Assembly: GCA_029931535.1 (NCBI GenBank) | Contig: JAQPZY010001638.1 | Location: 3,124,501 to 3,188,500 of the forward strand | Origin: Margaritifera margaritifera | Lineage: Eukaryota > Mollusca > Bivalvia > Unionida > Margaritiferidae | Direction of reading: 5' to 3' | DNA: 64,000 nt | Shown here: in pieces, positions 12,680 through 24,960 of the stretch | How the letters are laid out: each line of letters starts with the position of its first letter | Position numbering within the stretch: position 1 is the first letter of the stretch | Notes under the pieces: generated by a model | What the model saw: the letters and a program-made list of their open reading frames with translations, nothing else | What the model was told of the DNA's origin: nothing | Databases searched by the model: none | Position numbers and translations under genes: made by a program

Positions 12680-12875
12680 GGAACCGTGGTAGCTCAGTTG
12701 GCAGAGCGTCTGATTCGTCATCCAAGGGTTAAGAGTTTGATACCCGCCCAGGCCAGCCCATATCGGCTGCCTCGGTGTGTCCTTGGGAAAGACACTTAGC
12801 TCCCATTTCCTCGGCATTGACATAGCCAATAACGTGCCGCTAAAACTCATAAAAATAAAACAGGCAAACAATCAA
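12680..12875 (+). mobile_element. tRNA-derived SINE
   Basis: The 5' part is tRNA-like, with a pol III A box (TGGTAGCTCAGTTGG, 12687-12701) and a B box (AGTTTGATACC, 12734-12744). A conserved-looking core follows, with TGTCCTTGGGAAAGACACTT and CTCCCATTTCCTCGGCATTG (about 12778-12823). The 3' end runs into an A-rich tail near 12855-12875. The same architecture recurs in reverse at 51317-51463, and the core alone at about 38378-38475, so this is a SINE family and not a working tRNA gene. Similar head-plus-core SINEs are widespread in invertebrates; I do not assign a named core family. Confidence 0.8.
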
Positions 12876-13446
12876 ACTTCATAGTGTGCGACTCTACAAA
12901 TTTTAAAGCAAAATTCATCTTAAAGATTCCTGTAGCCTTAGATATACTGTGTTAATGGTAGAAACAAAATATTTCCAGTTTCGTATCCTTTTACCTACAT
13001 TATTAAGAATTATTTATTATTTTATCTACATTTTTATGAATCACTAAGATTATATAGTTCATATATTTTGTTTGACAAAACGTTTTAAATTTAAACTTAG
13101 ATTTTTATTTATTCTAGCTGCATTTTTATCAGTTATCATATGGTCATGTTTTTTTATCCACATTTTACCCTTACCAACTTGTACCTATTACGATTCCTTG
13201 CTTGTGCAGCTATATATTATAAATTTAAATTTAATTTAAAAAATGTTCGCATCCATTCTTTTTCTGTTGTTGTTTTAGGGTATCATTTAAGTGACACCAA
13301 AACTGAGTAAAATAGACTTTATTTATAATGAATGTAATTAAAGTTTACGATATGACCCACCAACTTTAGGATTTTCAAATTACCATCGACTAAATATATC
13401 TGGCGTGTGATTGGTCGAATCATCACAATTCAGGTTAATATCATTC

Positions 13447-13747
13447 AATGAGAGTCTCTCTACACACTCAATCACCCTCTACATGTTCTTGCTGTGTTTA
13501 TATTTTTACCCGCAGGATTAAATATTATACATGTATAGTTCATTCCAACCTCTTAGTATCTGTATGATACTCTAATGTCACTTTAATTGTCTGTGAATGG
13601 GCTAAAATGAATCTTTCGTATTTAACTTTTTCTTTCACGTTCATTGCCTTTGAACTGTGAATCGAATAAACTCAAAGAGAACTTAAGCAGTCAAGGGACA
13701 CTTTGGCTTGTTACAAGACTTCTTTCAAAGTATTGCTATTGACCTTA
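13447..13747 (+). repeat. Local dispersed repeat, copy 2
   Basis: Shares long stretches with 16590-16856, including TATCTGTATGATACTCTAAT, GTGAATGGGCTAAAATGAAT and CAGTCAAGGGACACTTTGG. A more diverged copy lies at 14996-15242 and a weak one near 12200-12435. It is a locally amplified, non-coding family of unknown class, often flanked by TA microsatellites. Confidence 0.7.
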
Positions 13748-13766
13748 CTCTTTAGCGAAATTTGTC

Positions 13767-13770
<4 letters not shown>

Positions 13771-13838
<68 letters not shown>
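13771..13838. repeat. (TA)n microsatellite
   Basis: A long uninterrupted TA run is followed by a short TAA run. It produces spurious Tyr-Ile reading frames. Confidence 0.95.
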
Positions 13839-13839
<1 letters not shown>

Positions 13840-13847
13840 ATAATAAT

Positions 13848-13955
13848 AGAATAATATCACACAGGTTAGAGAATATTTTTAATTCGTTCCCTACCGAGAC
13901 TCGAAACCAGGTCCGCGGGTTACAGCAACAATCGCCTTGCCTGCACGCACCAACC
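13848..13955 (-). mobile_element. tRNA-like SINE head, inverted copy 1
   Basis: On the minus strand this reads with an A-box-like TGGGTGTAGGGGTTGG (just beyond the arm, near 13950-13966) and a B box in GGTTTCGAGTCTCGG (about 13895-13909), followed by GGGAACGAATTAAAAATATT. The copy at 14178-14284 has the opposite orientation and matches it closely, giving an inverted repeat of about 107 bp with a spacer of about 222 bp. The family differs from the SINE at 12680. Confidence 0.65.
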
Positions 13956-14177
13956 CCTACACCCATTCGACCAATCACACATCCCCCAAAAAATGATGGA
14001 ACATAGTCTTTCGTGCGTAGCAGACATACCGCATCACGTCCCAGCAATTAACTCTCATCTAATACACAGTCACTCCGGATTCCTAATAACGGAAATCAAG
14101 GCATACAGAAATTAATATAGACAGGTACAAATATACACCAGACAGAACGGAAAGTGCTATCCTTGGACCCTACATGA

Positions 14178-14284
14178 GGTCGGTGCATGCAGAGAAGGCG
14201 ATTGTTGCCGTAACCGCGGACCTGGGTTCGAGTCTCGGTTGGGAACGAATTAAAAATATTCTCTAACCTGTATGATAATATTCT
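14178..14284 (+). mobile_element. tRNA-like SINE head, inverted copy 2
   Basis: Contains the B-box-like GGGTTCGAGTCTCGG (about 14224-14238) after AGGCGATTGTTGCC and CCGCGGACC, and ends GGGAACGAATTAAAAATATT. It is the inverted partner of 13848-13955. Flanking sequence at 14123-14179 is itself inverted at 14324-14382 (GGTACAAATATACACCAGAC against its complement), so the locus holds two inverted pairs. Confidence 0.65.
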
Positions 14285-14377
14285 TTCTCAATATATTATA
14301 CTTTTACTCTATATTATCACGCATCCTCGTGTAGGATCCAGGGACAAGCACTTTCCGCTCTGTCTGGTGTATATTTG

Positions 14378-14477
<100 letters not shown>

Positions 14478-14995
14478 TCAATCGAAAGACACACGCGTTC
14501 TAAAAGTAAAAGTCACGTGTATTTTTAATAAGGTAGGTCTCGTTCAACTCAATAACTCAAACACTAGTAAGAAACGTATTGCTGTCCATATCTCCCAAAA
14601 GGTTTTACAAGACAGAGTTGGTAGAGTCATTCTTGACCGACGGCCAATATATTAATTGGGGGTTAAGTTAAGAATTGCTCCTGAATCAAATTATAGTATT
14701 AATTGATAATTAAAAAACTATATTATTAATTGATAATTAAATCTATATTTATGCTAGAAGATTACAAGGATGTGTCAGTGTTATATTGACTCTCAGACGA
14801 TGATATTTCCTGGATACTAGTCTACATACACTTCAAGTCTTGAAGCTTTGTACACTACCACTGACCATATCATTTACTTCTTGAGATTTAACATTTCAAG
14901 AGAATATCGTCTGGTGAGAGCCATTCAGCCAAATCAGAAATCCCTAAGTTCTCTGGAAATACTTCCTAAACCACACAGGATGAAAACTAATGCAT

Positions 14996-15242
14996 ACACT
15001 TTCAAAACCTGTTGGTATCTGTATGAAACCTTACTGTTTGCAATATTGTTTGTGAATGGGCTTAACTGAATTTGTAATACCTCTCTTCTCTCACTTTCTC
15101 TTTACCTTCGGTGTCTTCGAACACTGAATCTAACGAACTCCAACACAGACTGAGTAATCAAGAAAAACTTGGTCTGTTGTAAGTGTTTTCATTGATCATT
15201 TTCAAATTTTCTCAGCTTCCTCACGCTCTTAAAGGTTTGATG
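14996..15242 (+). repeat. Local dispersed repeat, copy 3 (diverged)
   Basis: Aligns in order with the copies at 13447 and 16590: GGTATCTGTATGA, TTGTGAATGGGCTTAACTGAA, CACTTTCTCTTTACCTTCGG, GTGTTTTCATTGATC and TCCTCACGCTCTTA. It is non-coding. Confidence 0.6.
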
Positions 15243-15739
15243 TAGTAATCATATAAATATATATGTCTCGATAGCGTAGTTTATTCTAATTAAGAATGAT
15301 TGCCACTTAATATTTTTTAATGTGAAAATAACAAATTAAAAAAGATATTTCACAATTTACACATATGTGCTTTTCAAGATTAATTAATAGTGTTTAGTCA
15401 GGCAGGACCACATTGAACATATCTGAATATTTGCTATTGCATCTTCTGATGTCTTTTAATAGTTTGTGCATTTATATCGCAAATTAACACCTTGTGCTAA
15501 TATTATGTCCGCGTCAATGTCCAACAAAACTGGCAATCGAAGCTGGGTAAACGAATAGTTATTTGTTATTGGGAAACACTGTTCCAGAAATATACTACAC
15601 TAATTAGTTGACGCTAATGTTGAAGACACACGAGTATGTCTCGACATTTAATATATTTAACACAGGATCCTCGCTCAGTAGTATACCAAAATCACTTTGT
15701 GAAAACAAATGTACATTTTACTGCACGTCTATATATGTA

Positions 15740-15743
<4 letters not shown>

Positions 15744-15811
<68 letters not shown>

Positions 15812-15919
15812 CACCAGTTTTGGGAGTGACTGACCGGTCCAAAAACTGCCAGGATGTCCTTCAGCACCATGCAATATTTATGGACCGGGTCGAGTTAAAA
15901 GGAATAAAAGGAGTTAAAT

Positions 15920-16016
<97 letters not shown>

Positions 16017-16122
16017 GTGTGTGTGTGTTCGTACCTGTGTGTGTGTGTGTTTATTCAACTGGAAATCAAATAATGTATGGATATATTACAATTTTCCTGT
16101 TGAATGAACACGTACACACATA

Positions 16123-16192
<70 letters not shown>

Positions 16193-16202
16193 CACACACA
16201 TA
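15744..16202. repeat. Cluster of (TA)n microsatellites with GT and CA runs
   Basis: Three long TA runs occur at about 15744-15803, 15922-16014 and 16127-16182. GT-rich runs lie at 16016-16050 and a CA run at 16184-16201. The sequence between them is unique and non-coding. Confidence 0.93.
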
Positions 16203-16442
16203 CTTTCAATATGCGACGCTCTCACACGCTTGCAACCATATGTTGAGGAAAAAATATTTAATTCTGAAGAAAAGTTTGCTTCGTTTCTTTTCTTTAAGTA
16301 CCGTTGGTCTGATTACCAAATTTTGGCAATGGAATCTGTTTGAAATTGGTGACATTTTTAGGATGTGTTCACTATTTCTGACCACATCTGATGGTCGATG
16401 GAAGTTTCCTCAACTTATCAGTAGTTATGATAATATTGTCTT

Positions 16443-16518
16443 TTGAGAGTACTTCTGCCCACTCAAACGCCCTCTATGTTCCCTAGAAATGTTCACAGAT
16501 CATTTGATTGGATTAAAC

Positions 16519-16597
<79 letters not shown>

Positions 16598-16860
16598 TTC
16601 ATTTCAACCTCTTAATATCTGTATGATACTCTAATGTCAGTTTAATTGTTTGTGAATGGGCTAAAATGAATCTGTAAGACCCATCTTTCGTATTTCACTT
16701 TCTCTTTCACGTTCAATGCCTTTGAACAGTGAATCTAATGAACTCAAACACAACTTAAGCAGTCAAGGGACACTTTGGTTTGTTTCAAGTCCTCTTTCCA
16801 AGTGTTCTCATTGATCTCTTTCCTATTTTCTCCGCTCTCTCACGCTTAGGAGAGTTTGCT
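16443..16860 (+). repeat. Local dispersed repeat, copy 4 (split by a TA run)
   Basis: The closest relative of 13447-13747, sharing TATCTGTATGATACTCTAAT, GTGAATGGGCTAAAATGAAT and AGCAGTCAAGGGACACTTTGG. It differs mainly by the TA expansion at 16520-16596 and a short insertion near 16675. Confidence 0.7.
16520..16596. repeat. (TA)n microsatellite
   Basis: An uninterrupted TA run sits inside local repeat copy 4, where copy 2 has the unexpanded text ATTATACATGTATAG. Confidence 0.95.
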
Positions 16861-18769
16861 ATAACGATTTCTTTATTTCTCTTTGCGGGCTATTGACAGT
16901 AGTCAGGTACATCTTTGCGCCATTTGTTTATATCAATAACTGACAAAGACCGAGAACGCTCGATGAAGCCAAACATCTCCAATATAAAAAAACGAGTAGA
17001 AAAGTTTTAAATATTTATATAGTTGGTAGATCAATATAATACTCTGCAGAATGAAATTGAGCTATGGGAAAGCCGTATACAAATCAAAGGGTTATGGAGA
17101 ATACTTCGAGGAAGAACATAATGAAAGAGTGCGATGAATCGATGGTGGTTGAGATAAATTGAGAAAACATATAAAGATTGAGCCAGAATAAATTGTCTTG
17201 AATAATGATTTCTCCAACAACACAAGTTCATCACTCGTTTGTTAAGAATTCCAGCTTTACAATTATTATTGACTATGGCTAATGCAATATGATTTGTATC
17301 TTAAGATGAAAGCATAGTGGACTCTGTTGTCAACATACAAAGTAAGATTTCATTTAGGGGTGGTAAACATGTTAATTATTCTAGATTTGCTTATAAAATG
17401 GCTGTAAACATGAAACAACCGGTGTTGCTAAACATCCTACAGTGCGCTATATGTTATAAGAACAACAACCGCCATCTGCAGCAGCAACAACAAATACTGT
17501 CACCTTTCTTATGCTGCTCACAATCCACAACCCACAGTGACGTAACATCAAATTGTGCCCCCTCCCCCTCCCCCTCCGCAAACATTTAGAGTGGGTCCCA
17601 ATCAAATTTATGTAAAGCGGGTTTTTGGGACCCCTCTTTGCTCTGTCCCCCCCCCCCCCCCCCCCGCTCCCGCGCATTGCGGGTGCTGCGTGAGCGGAAG
17701 TTACGCCACTGACCGCCTATAAAAAACACAGCATCGCATATACTACATGAATGCCAGCAGAAAATTATTTTGCCAGAGCGGTCTTCTCACTTCTAAGAGA
17801 ATATTTCCTCCAAAAAAATATTGATATAACAATTACTCAAACTGATTTTCACACACACACACACAGACACACACACACACAGACAGAGGCACTATGTCTG
17901 TAAAATCCCTGTGCAGAGGTGGCTATTTACCTGATGTAGCATTTCAAAGAAAGATGATTTCTTCTGCAAGAACTTCATAATGTTCCGGTCACTTCAAGAA
18001 ACTTAATACGGACTCACGTTGTTGGATTCAAATGTACTATCATGAGCATTACAAATGAGTAATAAGTCAATTTATTAAACAGTGACGTCACAGGCACGCC
18101 CACGACAACATCATTACACATACATTATCAAAACGCTAATACGTTACAAATTATAGCATAAATCTATTGATTGTTGGCGCATATATGATTGATATTATGA
18201 CACAGAATGTAAACACGATTTTACCAGACTAGTGGTCAAAGGTATTAAGATGGCGGTACATAGGCCATTATAATTGGTTATGTACAGCACAAAGTAGACT
18301 GCTTAAGTAATTAGATGTTAACAACTTGGAAGTAGATATATGTGTATGGTAAGCACTGGATGGCTGATTAATGGCTAAAAAGTTTGTGTAATCGTGACAC
18401 TATTCGGCGTTATCAGAAAATTACATCTAAAAATTTTGTTGTCTTTTGAATAAAGTTCTGTGACCTAATTTTTACCTTACTGTCATCGTTTCCCTTAGTG
18501 AAGACAAGTGGAATAGTAATGAATGATCTTTAATGAATAATTACAAATTTTGACCAAGACTTTATAACAAGCATTTAGATGACTGAAAAATTTCACGCAG
18601 AAAAAGACGAAGTTATCAGTTCATAACATCAGAAAGGAACTACTTATGTATTCATGCGCCGTTCTTCCGTTTCTTAAAAATATTTGCAAACATCGTTTAA
18701 AACAAAGTTCTGTTATTTGTTTTTTGAGATTCGTTATTATTTTTATAACTATTTGTAATTGTAAGAATT
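16861..18769. other. No gene seen; C tract and CA run
   Basis: Contains a GC-rich patch at about 17560-17720 with a C tract (about 17647-17665) and a CA-rich run (17851-17884). The rest is AT-rich and non-coding. Frames at 17317-17677 reflect this base bias. Confidence 0.5.
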
Positions 18770-18772
18770 TAA

Positions 18773-18922
18773 TTTCATATTTGACAGGATTCATGAAGTT
18801 ATGAAGCCTTAAAATCTATTACACGCAATACATGAACAGCCTTCGCTTCGCTACAGTCATTCAAAAGCAGCGTGTAATCGATTTTATAGATTCGTGACTC
18901 CATGAACCTGTAAAATATGAGT
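18773..18922. mobile_element. Palindromic MITE-like element
   Basis: The left arm (18773-18826) and right arm (about 18870-18922) are imperfect inverted repeats of about 54 bp: CATATTTGACAGGATTCATG pairs with CATGAACCTGTAAAATATG, and AAAATCTATTACACGC pairs with GCGTGTAATCGATTTT. The loop of about 43 bp holds CTTCGCTTCGC. There is no coding capacity. It is a single copy in this window and differs from the 11.6-kb foldback family. Confidence 0.7.
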
Positions 18923-21899
18923 TAATTTTTTAGGTAGTTCTGACATAGTGATTCCATATATCACGAAGTATTAAGTAATTTATGAGTGCGCTGTTCAATT
19001 CTTCGTTTTTTTTAACTGTCACAGACGCTGGTCCCAAATTTACTTGTTGACCTCACGCAAAATTTGTCCTGGTCGCCCTTTCCCAGCTAGTTTTATATAT
19101 TTTTAGTCAACATTGTCAGATACTGAAATCCATCCGGCTTCAAAGACGTTATACGTTTTGCCTCAATTTAAAAATGTTGTTCCACTCTTTAATGAGGCGG
19201 TACCTTTGATGTGACGGTACTTGTTACACTTATGACAGGTCCTCTCGTGCCTACTGGTTTGATGTTGGCCACCAATTTGGCGCACGGTCGCCCAACCATT
19301 GTTTCTGCTTCCTTTAGGTTCTGTGGCCGATAAAACAATCTTTTTGAGCTTCTTTGACTGGCATGGGGGTCAAGGGAAAGTTGGGAGACGAGGTTGGAGA
19401 GTGTTGAAGAGCACTTATGTGACTGGTGATACCTGCACGCCATTCGTGAGAGACTGTCAAAATTGATTACACTTCTTCAATCAAATTCGATCCTCTATTT
19501 CTACCCATTAGAATGTCTTTTGTCACAGAGTGTTAGCTAGTCTTTTGTTTGGGGGTATATCTAAGTTAAAAAAATTGTATTAAGTTAGTGATTTTTCCTC
19601 TTGTGGCCACCAAGGAAGGCAAGTAAAGTCGTATAAAGATCGACCTTTATACAAGAGTAAACAATTCATTAGAGCTGTAGGCTACTAGAGAGAAAAAGAT
19701 ACGTCTAAGAACCAATTTTTTCCCAAAGATTAATCTTGAATCGGCTTAATTGCTATTTGCTTTAAGTTATCAATTATTTATGGATTGATTTGTCCCCCGA
19801 TATACCAACCTATTTAGTGAAAAACTGATTAAAGTTGTGTTCTTGTGGTGTACGAGGTTGGCAAAAGAGCACGTAAACCAGAATAATAGTACAGTATATT
19901 TTGATGGATTCGTAAAAAAATATGTTGCTTACTCAATAAATCCTGATGAGTTTAAATACAGTTAAAAAAGGGGAAAAAATCTGATCGAATAACAAACCAA
20001 CACCAATATCGGAATATTTTTGGCTCCATTCGTTGTTATGAAAAATAATGCTAGCATTTCTAGATCATAATGCAGATTAATTAGCAATTTAAAAAAAGTA
20101 ATTGAAAGCAACTAATATGCTTTAATGTCAAAAGTTTAAGTACATAATGCATGCATGCATACAAACATACCTTCCTATCCTCCTACTTTCCTACATGCAT
20201 ACTTTAAACTTCTCTTACACGAATGACATGGTGCACGACTGAGTAATTTATTAATTTGAAACAAAAAATAAATAACAATGGCAAATAGTTCAGAGGTAAG
20301 TTGCATCAATCATAATTCATTTAAAAACTCAAAAACTTACAAGTAAAAAATCACTTCGGTTGTGTTTATTACATACTAACTTTCACTAAACTACGTTTAT
20401 CGCATCAACATATACAGACTGACACTTGACAAATAATCCTGGCGATAAGTTATCACACCCAGGTAATAGTGTATACTTGAAATCTTTTCATTTTAAAATT
20501 GATAATATTTTACTTGCTTTGTCGGTGTAAGATTTTAGGATGGCAAAAGTCAGACAAATATCCAACGCCAATCTCACCATATATTATCTATGCTCTCTAC
20601 TGCACGTGCAAAGTAGCCGTATAATGCCAGTGAGGACACGTATCGATAATATTGATATTTCTATGGCGGTCGCCACCCCTGTATCGCAGTTCGCACGATA
20701 CTGCATGAAACTAGATGTAATTATGTCGATCTGCAAAAAAAAAAAAATATAAAAAAATAAATATATATATTCAGATTAATATTTCGTAGATTTATTTTTT
20801 TTTTGCATTGCGTATTATTTAAATGTTGTCATATTATTATAAGTTATGACACTGAAAAACATTGTACGTTCATTCATATAGTAGAAGAGGAAGTGTCGAA
20901 GATCGTCATAAAGTGTTAATGTAGAAATTAAAACAAGGTATTATCGAGATACAAATCGTATCGATCTCTGTATCGTGATGTGTATCGGAAGGCGATATCA
21001 ATGGCGATACACAATTGTAGTTAAAACTCCTGTATAACTAAACAACGGGTGTTCGATTGTTAAGATACGTTTCGTTCTGTGAAAAACAAAAAACAAAAAA
21101 AGACTGAAGTGAAAACACCCAAGCTTGTTTGCAGCATGTTTACCTCCCCCCCCCCCCCCCCCAAAAAAAAAAAAAAAATAGAAACTAGTTTGGCACCATT
21201 ATAATTTGTTTATATTTAAATGTACAAAGAAGTTTCTCCATATGGTGATGGTGATGATCTAGGAAACATACTGTAAGGTCACAACATTTTTGCGAATTTC
21301 GTAGGATAATTCACTCGCGAAAGATTTATCACAAATTACTATATGATACAATGTTGACAATCAGAAATTTCCAAAAATGTTTTGTCACGAATATGCTGAA
21401 ATTGAGATATTGATGCAAATTTCATGATAATTTTTTTATGATCTATAACACTTTCCCGAATTCCGATCTTTATTCACGTGTGCAGCAAATATTAAGATAT
21501 TTGAAACTCACTAAATTATAGGATTCAATCAAACAATGCACACAGTACTGAAAGGTTAATAAACTCGAGAAGGATAATTGAAGAAATATATACTGTGTGG
21601 TCTATTATTATTATTATTATTAATATTATCATCAGTAATAGTAGTAATAGTTCTTGTTGTTGTCGTTGTTGTTGTTGTAATAACAGCAGCAGCAGCAGAT
21701 GAAAAAGAAGATGATGATGCTGATAATGGCGACGACGACGATGATAATGAGACGATGAAGAGGCAACAAGGCTTTTTTTAAAAAGATAATGTTTGTTAAC
21801 GTTGTAGTCGTTGTTGAATCCATCATATCAATAATTCTGCAATCATCAACATTTATGATTAAATTTAACCGATACCCTGCTATAATTTTATGACATATG
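18923..21899. other. No gene seen; simple repeats
   Basis: AT-rich non-coding sequence with a C tract followed by an A tract at 21145-21178 and compound trinucleotide repeats (ATT, GTT, GCA, GAT) at about 21601-21755. The 84-codon minus frame at 19443-19189 resembles nothing I know. Confidence 0.45.
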
Positions 21900-22440
21900 A
21901 ACAGACGCGGGATGGGTGTCTTGGTCACAGCGACATAGGCTACGGGACATCACAATATGGTACGTGCACCGGGGTGCTTCCGTGTCGAAATTAACTTCGC
22001 GAAATGCTGATTCAGTTGCCGATCTATACCTTGAATAGTTCTAGTATCCCATGTAAATACAAAGGAATATATCGGTGTCTGTACCAGGTGTTTCCTCCAG
22101 GTAAACACCGACAATTTTACTTGCTGAATTTTATTGGGTTTTCCGGATGCTATATACAAGAACATCTCTTCCAGTGCACACATCAGAGTTGTAAATCGAC
22201 GGGGTTACCAGTCGTTTGATTTGCAGCCGCTACTAACGTGCCACTTTTATTATGGTGTAAACAAACAACTGTTATGGTGACTGGGGCTATGCGCGGTCCA
22301 TAAAACCAAATATATCATATTTATTGGAGAGATCATAAATTTTGCAGAGTAATGTGCCTTGTTGCAGTCATATCTTCCGCAGATATCGCCCCTCGATCAC
22401 TGGTAGCCGTACACGTCGATCAATTGGCATTGTCTTAAGG
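21900..22440. promoter_or_regulatory. Low-repeat, GC-richer stretch with a forkhead-like site
   Basis: This stretch is more complex and GC-richer than its surroundings and free of simple repeats. It holds TGTAAACAAACA (22256-22267), a strong forkhead consensus. It lies about 9 kb upstream of the Nkx2.1 start, so a conserved enhancer is possible. This is inference from composition and one motif only. Confidence 0.2.
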
Positions 22441-22470
22441 ATGGATTTACAGAGTGATATCTACCCTATG

Positions 22471-22636
22471 TACTCGCTTATAAGTCGGGTCCAAGTGCAA
22501 ACTGCATAGACCCAGATCTGTGTCTATGCAGTTTGTTAAGAATAATCAGTAGAACGAACAAACAACATTGATCCTGATCTGTCGGTGCATCATGCGACAT
22601 CAGATCATGGTTTATACTGTTTGTATACGGTAATTT
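22471..22636. mobile_element. Foldback (double-hairpin) element, copy B
   Basis: Begins TACTCGCTTATAAGTCGGGT, matching the left end of the copy at 11591. It carries the first hairpin (ATAGACCCAGATC / TGTCTATG, shortened) and the second hairpin (GATCCTGATCTGTCGG ... CATCAGATCATGGTTTAT). The right terminal arm appears decayed. The linker AATCAGTAGAACGAACAA matches copy A (AATCAGTAGAACAATCAA). Confidence 0.75.
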
Positions 22637-23167
22637 ACAAAAGAAAGAATGAAAGTAATAATAATACTTCTGATTTGCCGAATTGTACTTAACTACATAT
22701 ATATTTAACCTGTTATACACGTTTGTCATATCCTGAGAAGAAATATTATTGCAAAATTAAAGAGAACGCTTAAACAAAAAAAATAAAATAAAAAATACAC
22801 AAGAAAATTAACCGATTAAAGTTAAAACACCTAAGTAAACAAATCACAGGTAAACAAGTCGAAAATATTAATAGTTCTAACATCTATTTCAGGAAATAAC
22901 CAAACAGTGACGCCCCTCATAATTCTTTTCCGTTTTATTATTTTCTCTAAGAATAATTAAACCGTTATCAACTGAAGAATGGTTGAAAGATCGGTTAGGA
23001 TGTCTTTAGGATGAATATAAAATTGGATATGGGAGAGTAGCCTTCATGTTGTCTAGGTCACAGTGCGATGATTTGGTTTTCCATTATTAAATTAAACATT
23101 TTGAAATATATAAATGTTCATCATGTTTTCTGTCCATCCATTCATCCATCCATCTATCTACCTTTCT

Positions 23168-23211
<44 letters not shown>

Positions 23212-24480
23212 TATCTATATGTCTATCTGTATCTATCGGTCTGTCTGTATGTCTGTCTGTCTATCCATCTATCTATCTATCTGTCTGTCTGTCCATCTAT
23301 ATATCTATCTATTTGTCTGTCTGTCTATCGGTCTGTCTGTATATCTGTCTGTCTATCCATCTATATATCTATCTATCTATCTAACAAAGTATTAACTGTC
23401 TCCCTAAAGTTACAATTGATTCACCATAATGGCCAAACATAATTATTAAATTGAACTAACAAGACTAGCTAAAAGAATAAATATAATATGGCATAATATG
23501 ACTTATTAAGCAGTAATGTTTGGTTTTACCTCTTTTATAGTATGACGCTTTTTTTTCTTCTTGTTAAATGGAAGGTGATCTTTTAGAAATTCTAGATTGA
23601 GTTTAAACCACACTTATTTTTAAAAAAAATTCGGATACTTAAGAATGAGGGGCCAGTGACTGACAGCCTTTGAAAACAAGGTTCTTGACTAACAGCCTAT
23701 TTAAAAATCAACTTTTAATTCAAAGCCTTAAAAAAATGTATTTAAAAGATATTAATGTGAGTATTGGGTTTAACGTCACGTCAGCATAATCCTGGCCATA
23801 TAGTGCCGAACTATTTAAAAGAAGTGACAGAAGATGATCTATGGAGAAAAGGACCAAAAGAATATTGATTCGCTTTCAGCATATTTTGCTGCAGAGGTTT
23901 TCCTCTGAATGAAACCATCCCAAAGTATCAATAACTACATTAATGTCCAACACCACAAATCTGAAATATCGAAGTAATCAAAAATAACACAAATAAAAAC
24001 ACGAACGTGGATATAACCAAGAAATTATTTTTCAAATATGCACCAACTTTCATTTGTAGGAGGTGCAGATTTTTTTCTACAAATGTTTACTTACCATAGC
24101 TGATAAATAATGAACACACATTTTCAAAACTTGAATTATCATTTCGTCAGGTGTCAAGAGCAGATTTTTAAATTCGGGTTCTCCGTTTCAAGAACGAAAA
24201 TCAAAAATTGTGTTTTGTTTTAGAAATTTAAACATGGGATTTATTTAAGCATGATAAAATCTATTGACAGAGCATTGTAAACTAATTCAATACTTGCCTT
24301 GTTAACCCTGTAGCGAATGGCCGACATTAAGCTGTATTTGGCACTGGAAAAAATTGAGATAACAATTTCGAGAACAAAATGTTAAAATGTGGGTTACTGT
24401 CTATTTGTAAGCTTTGTTTCAAAATATTACTTTGAAACTGGGTGATATAATATTTATGAACAAATTATTTTTTTTACAAA
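22637..24480. other. No gene seen; CAAT and CTAT/CTGT tetranucleotide repeats
   Basis: Holds a (CAAT)n run at about 23168-23211 joined to a long CTAT/CTGT tetranucleotide array to about 23384. The rest is AT-rich and non-coding. Confidence 0.55.
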
Positions 24481-24487
24481 ACAATTT

Positions 24488-24960
24488 TTTATTTATTTAT
24501 TTAGTTATTTATTTATTTATTTATTTATTTATTTCCACAGACATGACAAGAAAAATAATGTTTACTTTTAATACCAAGAAACGTAATATCAAAATAACTA
24601 TAATAAACTTGCAGGTTACAAAAGATGTATTCACTGATGTTGTTGAATCAAATTTTAACGATGAGATGAAATTAAAATGCACGTATTTAATTTGCTTCTC
24701 AATCTGTTTTTAATCATTTGATAAAAAGTCTTTCAATGATTGCTTGCACAGTACCTTTAGTAGCAGTAGTAGTAATAGTAGTAGTAGTAGAAGTAGCAGC
24801 AGTAGTAGTAGTAGTAGGATGCTGTTATTGTTTGTTTATTTTTTGTTGTTGATTTTGTTACTGTTGTTGTTGTAGATGATGTTAATGATGATGATGATGA
24901 TGATGATGGTGGTGATGGTTGGGGATGGGGATGGGGATGATGGTAGTGATGGTGGTGATA
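24488..24960. repeat. TTTA repeat and trinucleotide arrays
   Basis: A TTTA run lies at about 24488-24533, a GTA/GCA array at about 24760-24816, and a GAT/GGT/GGGGAT array at about 24870-24958. They explain the Tyr-, Ser- and His-rich frames on the minus strand. Confidence 0.9.

Noticed and set aside
12680..12760. Functional tRNA gene
   Set aside because: A and B boxes are present, but no complete cloverleaf with a paired acceptor stem was found, and a SINE core follows directly.
15608..16634. Tyr-Ile repeat proteins
   Set aside because: Products of TA dinucleotide runs, open in two frames on both strands.
19189..19443. 84-codon minus-strand ORF
   Set aside because: Balanced composition, but no motif, splice site or relative to support it.
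21578..21928. Plus-strand ORF with a hydrophobic then acidic profile that looks like a small membrane protein
   Set aside because: It is made of ATT, GTT, GCA and GAT trinucleotide repeats and has no homologue I recognise.
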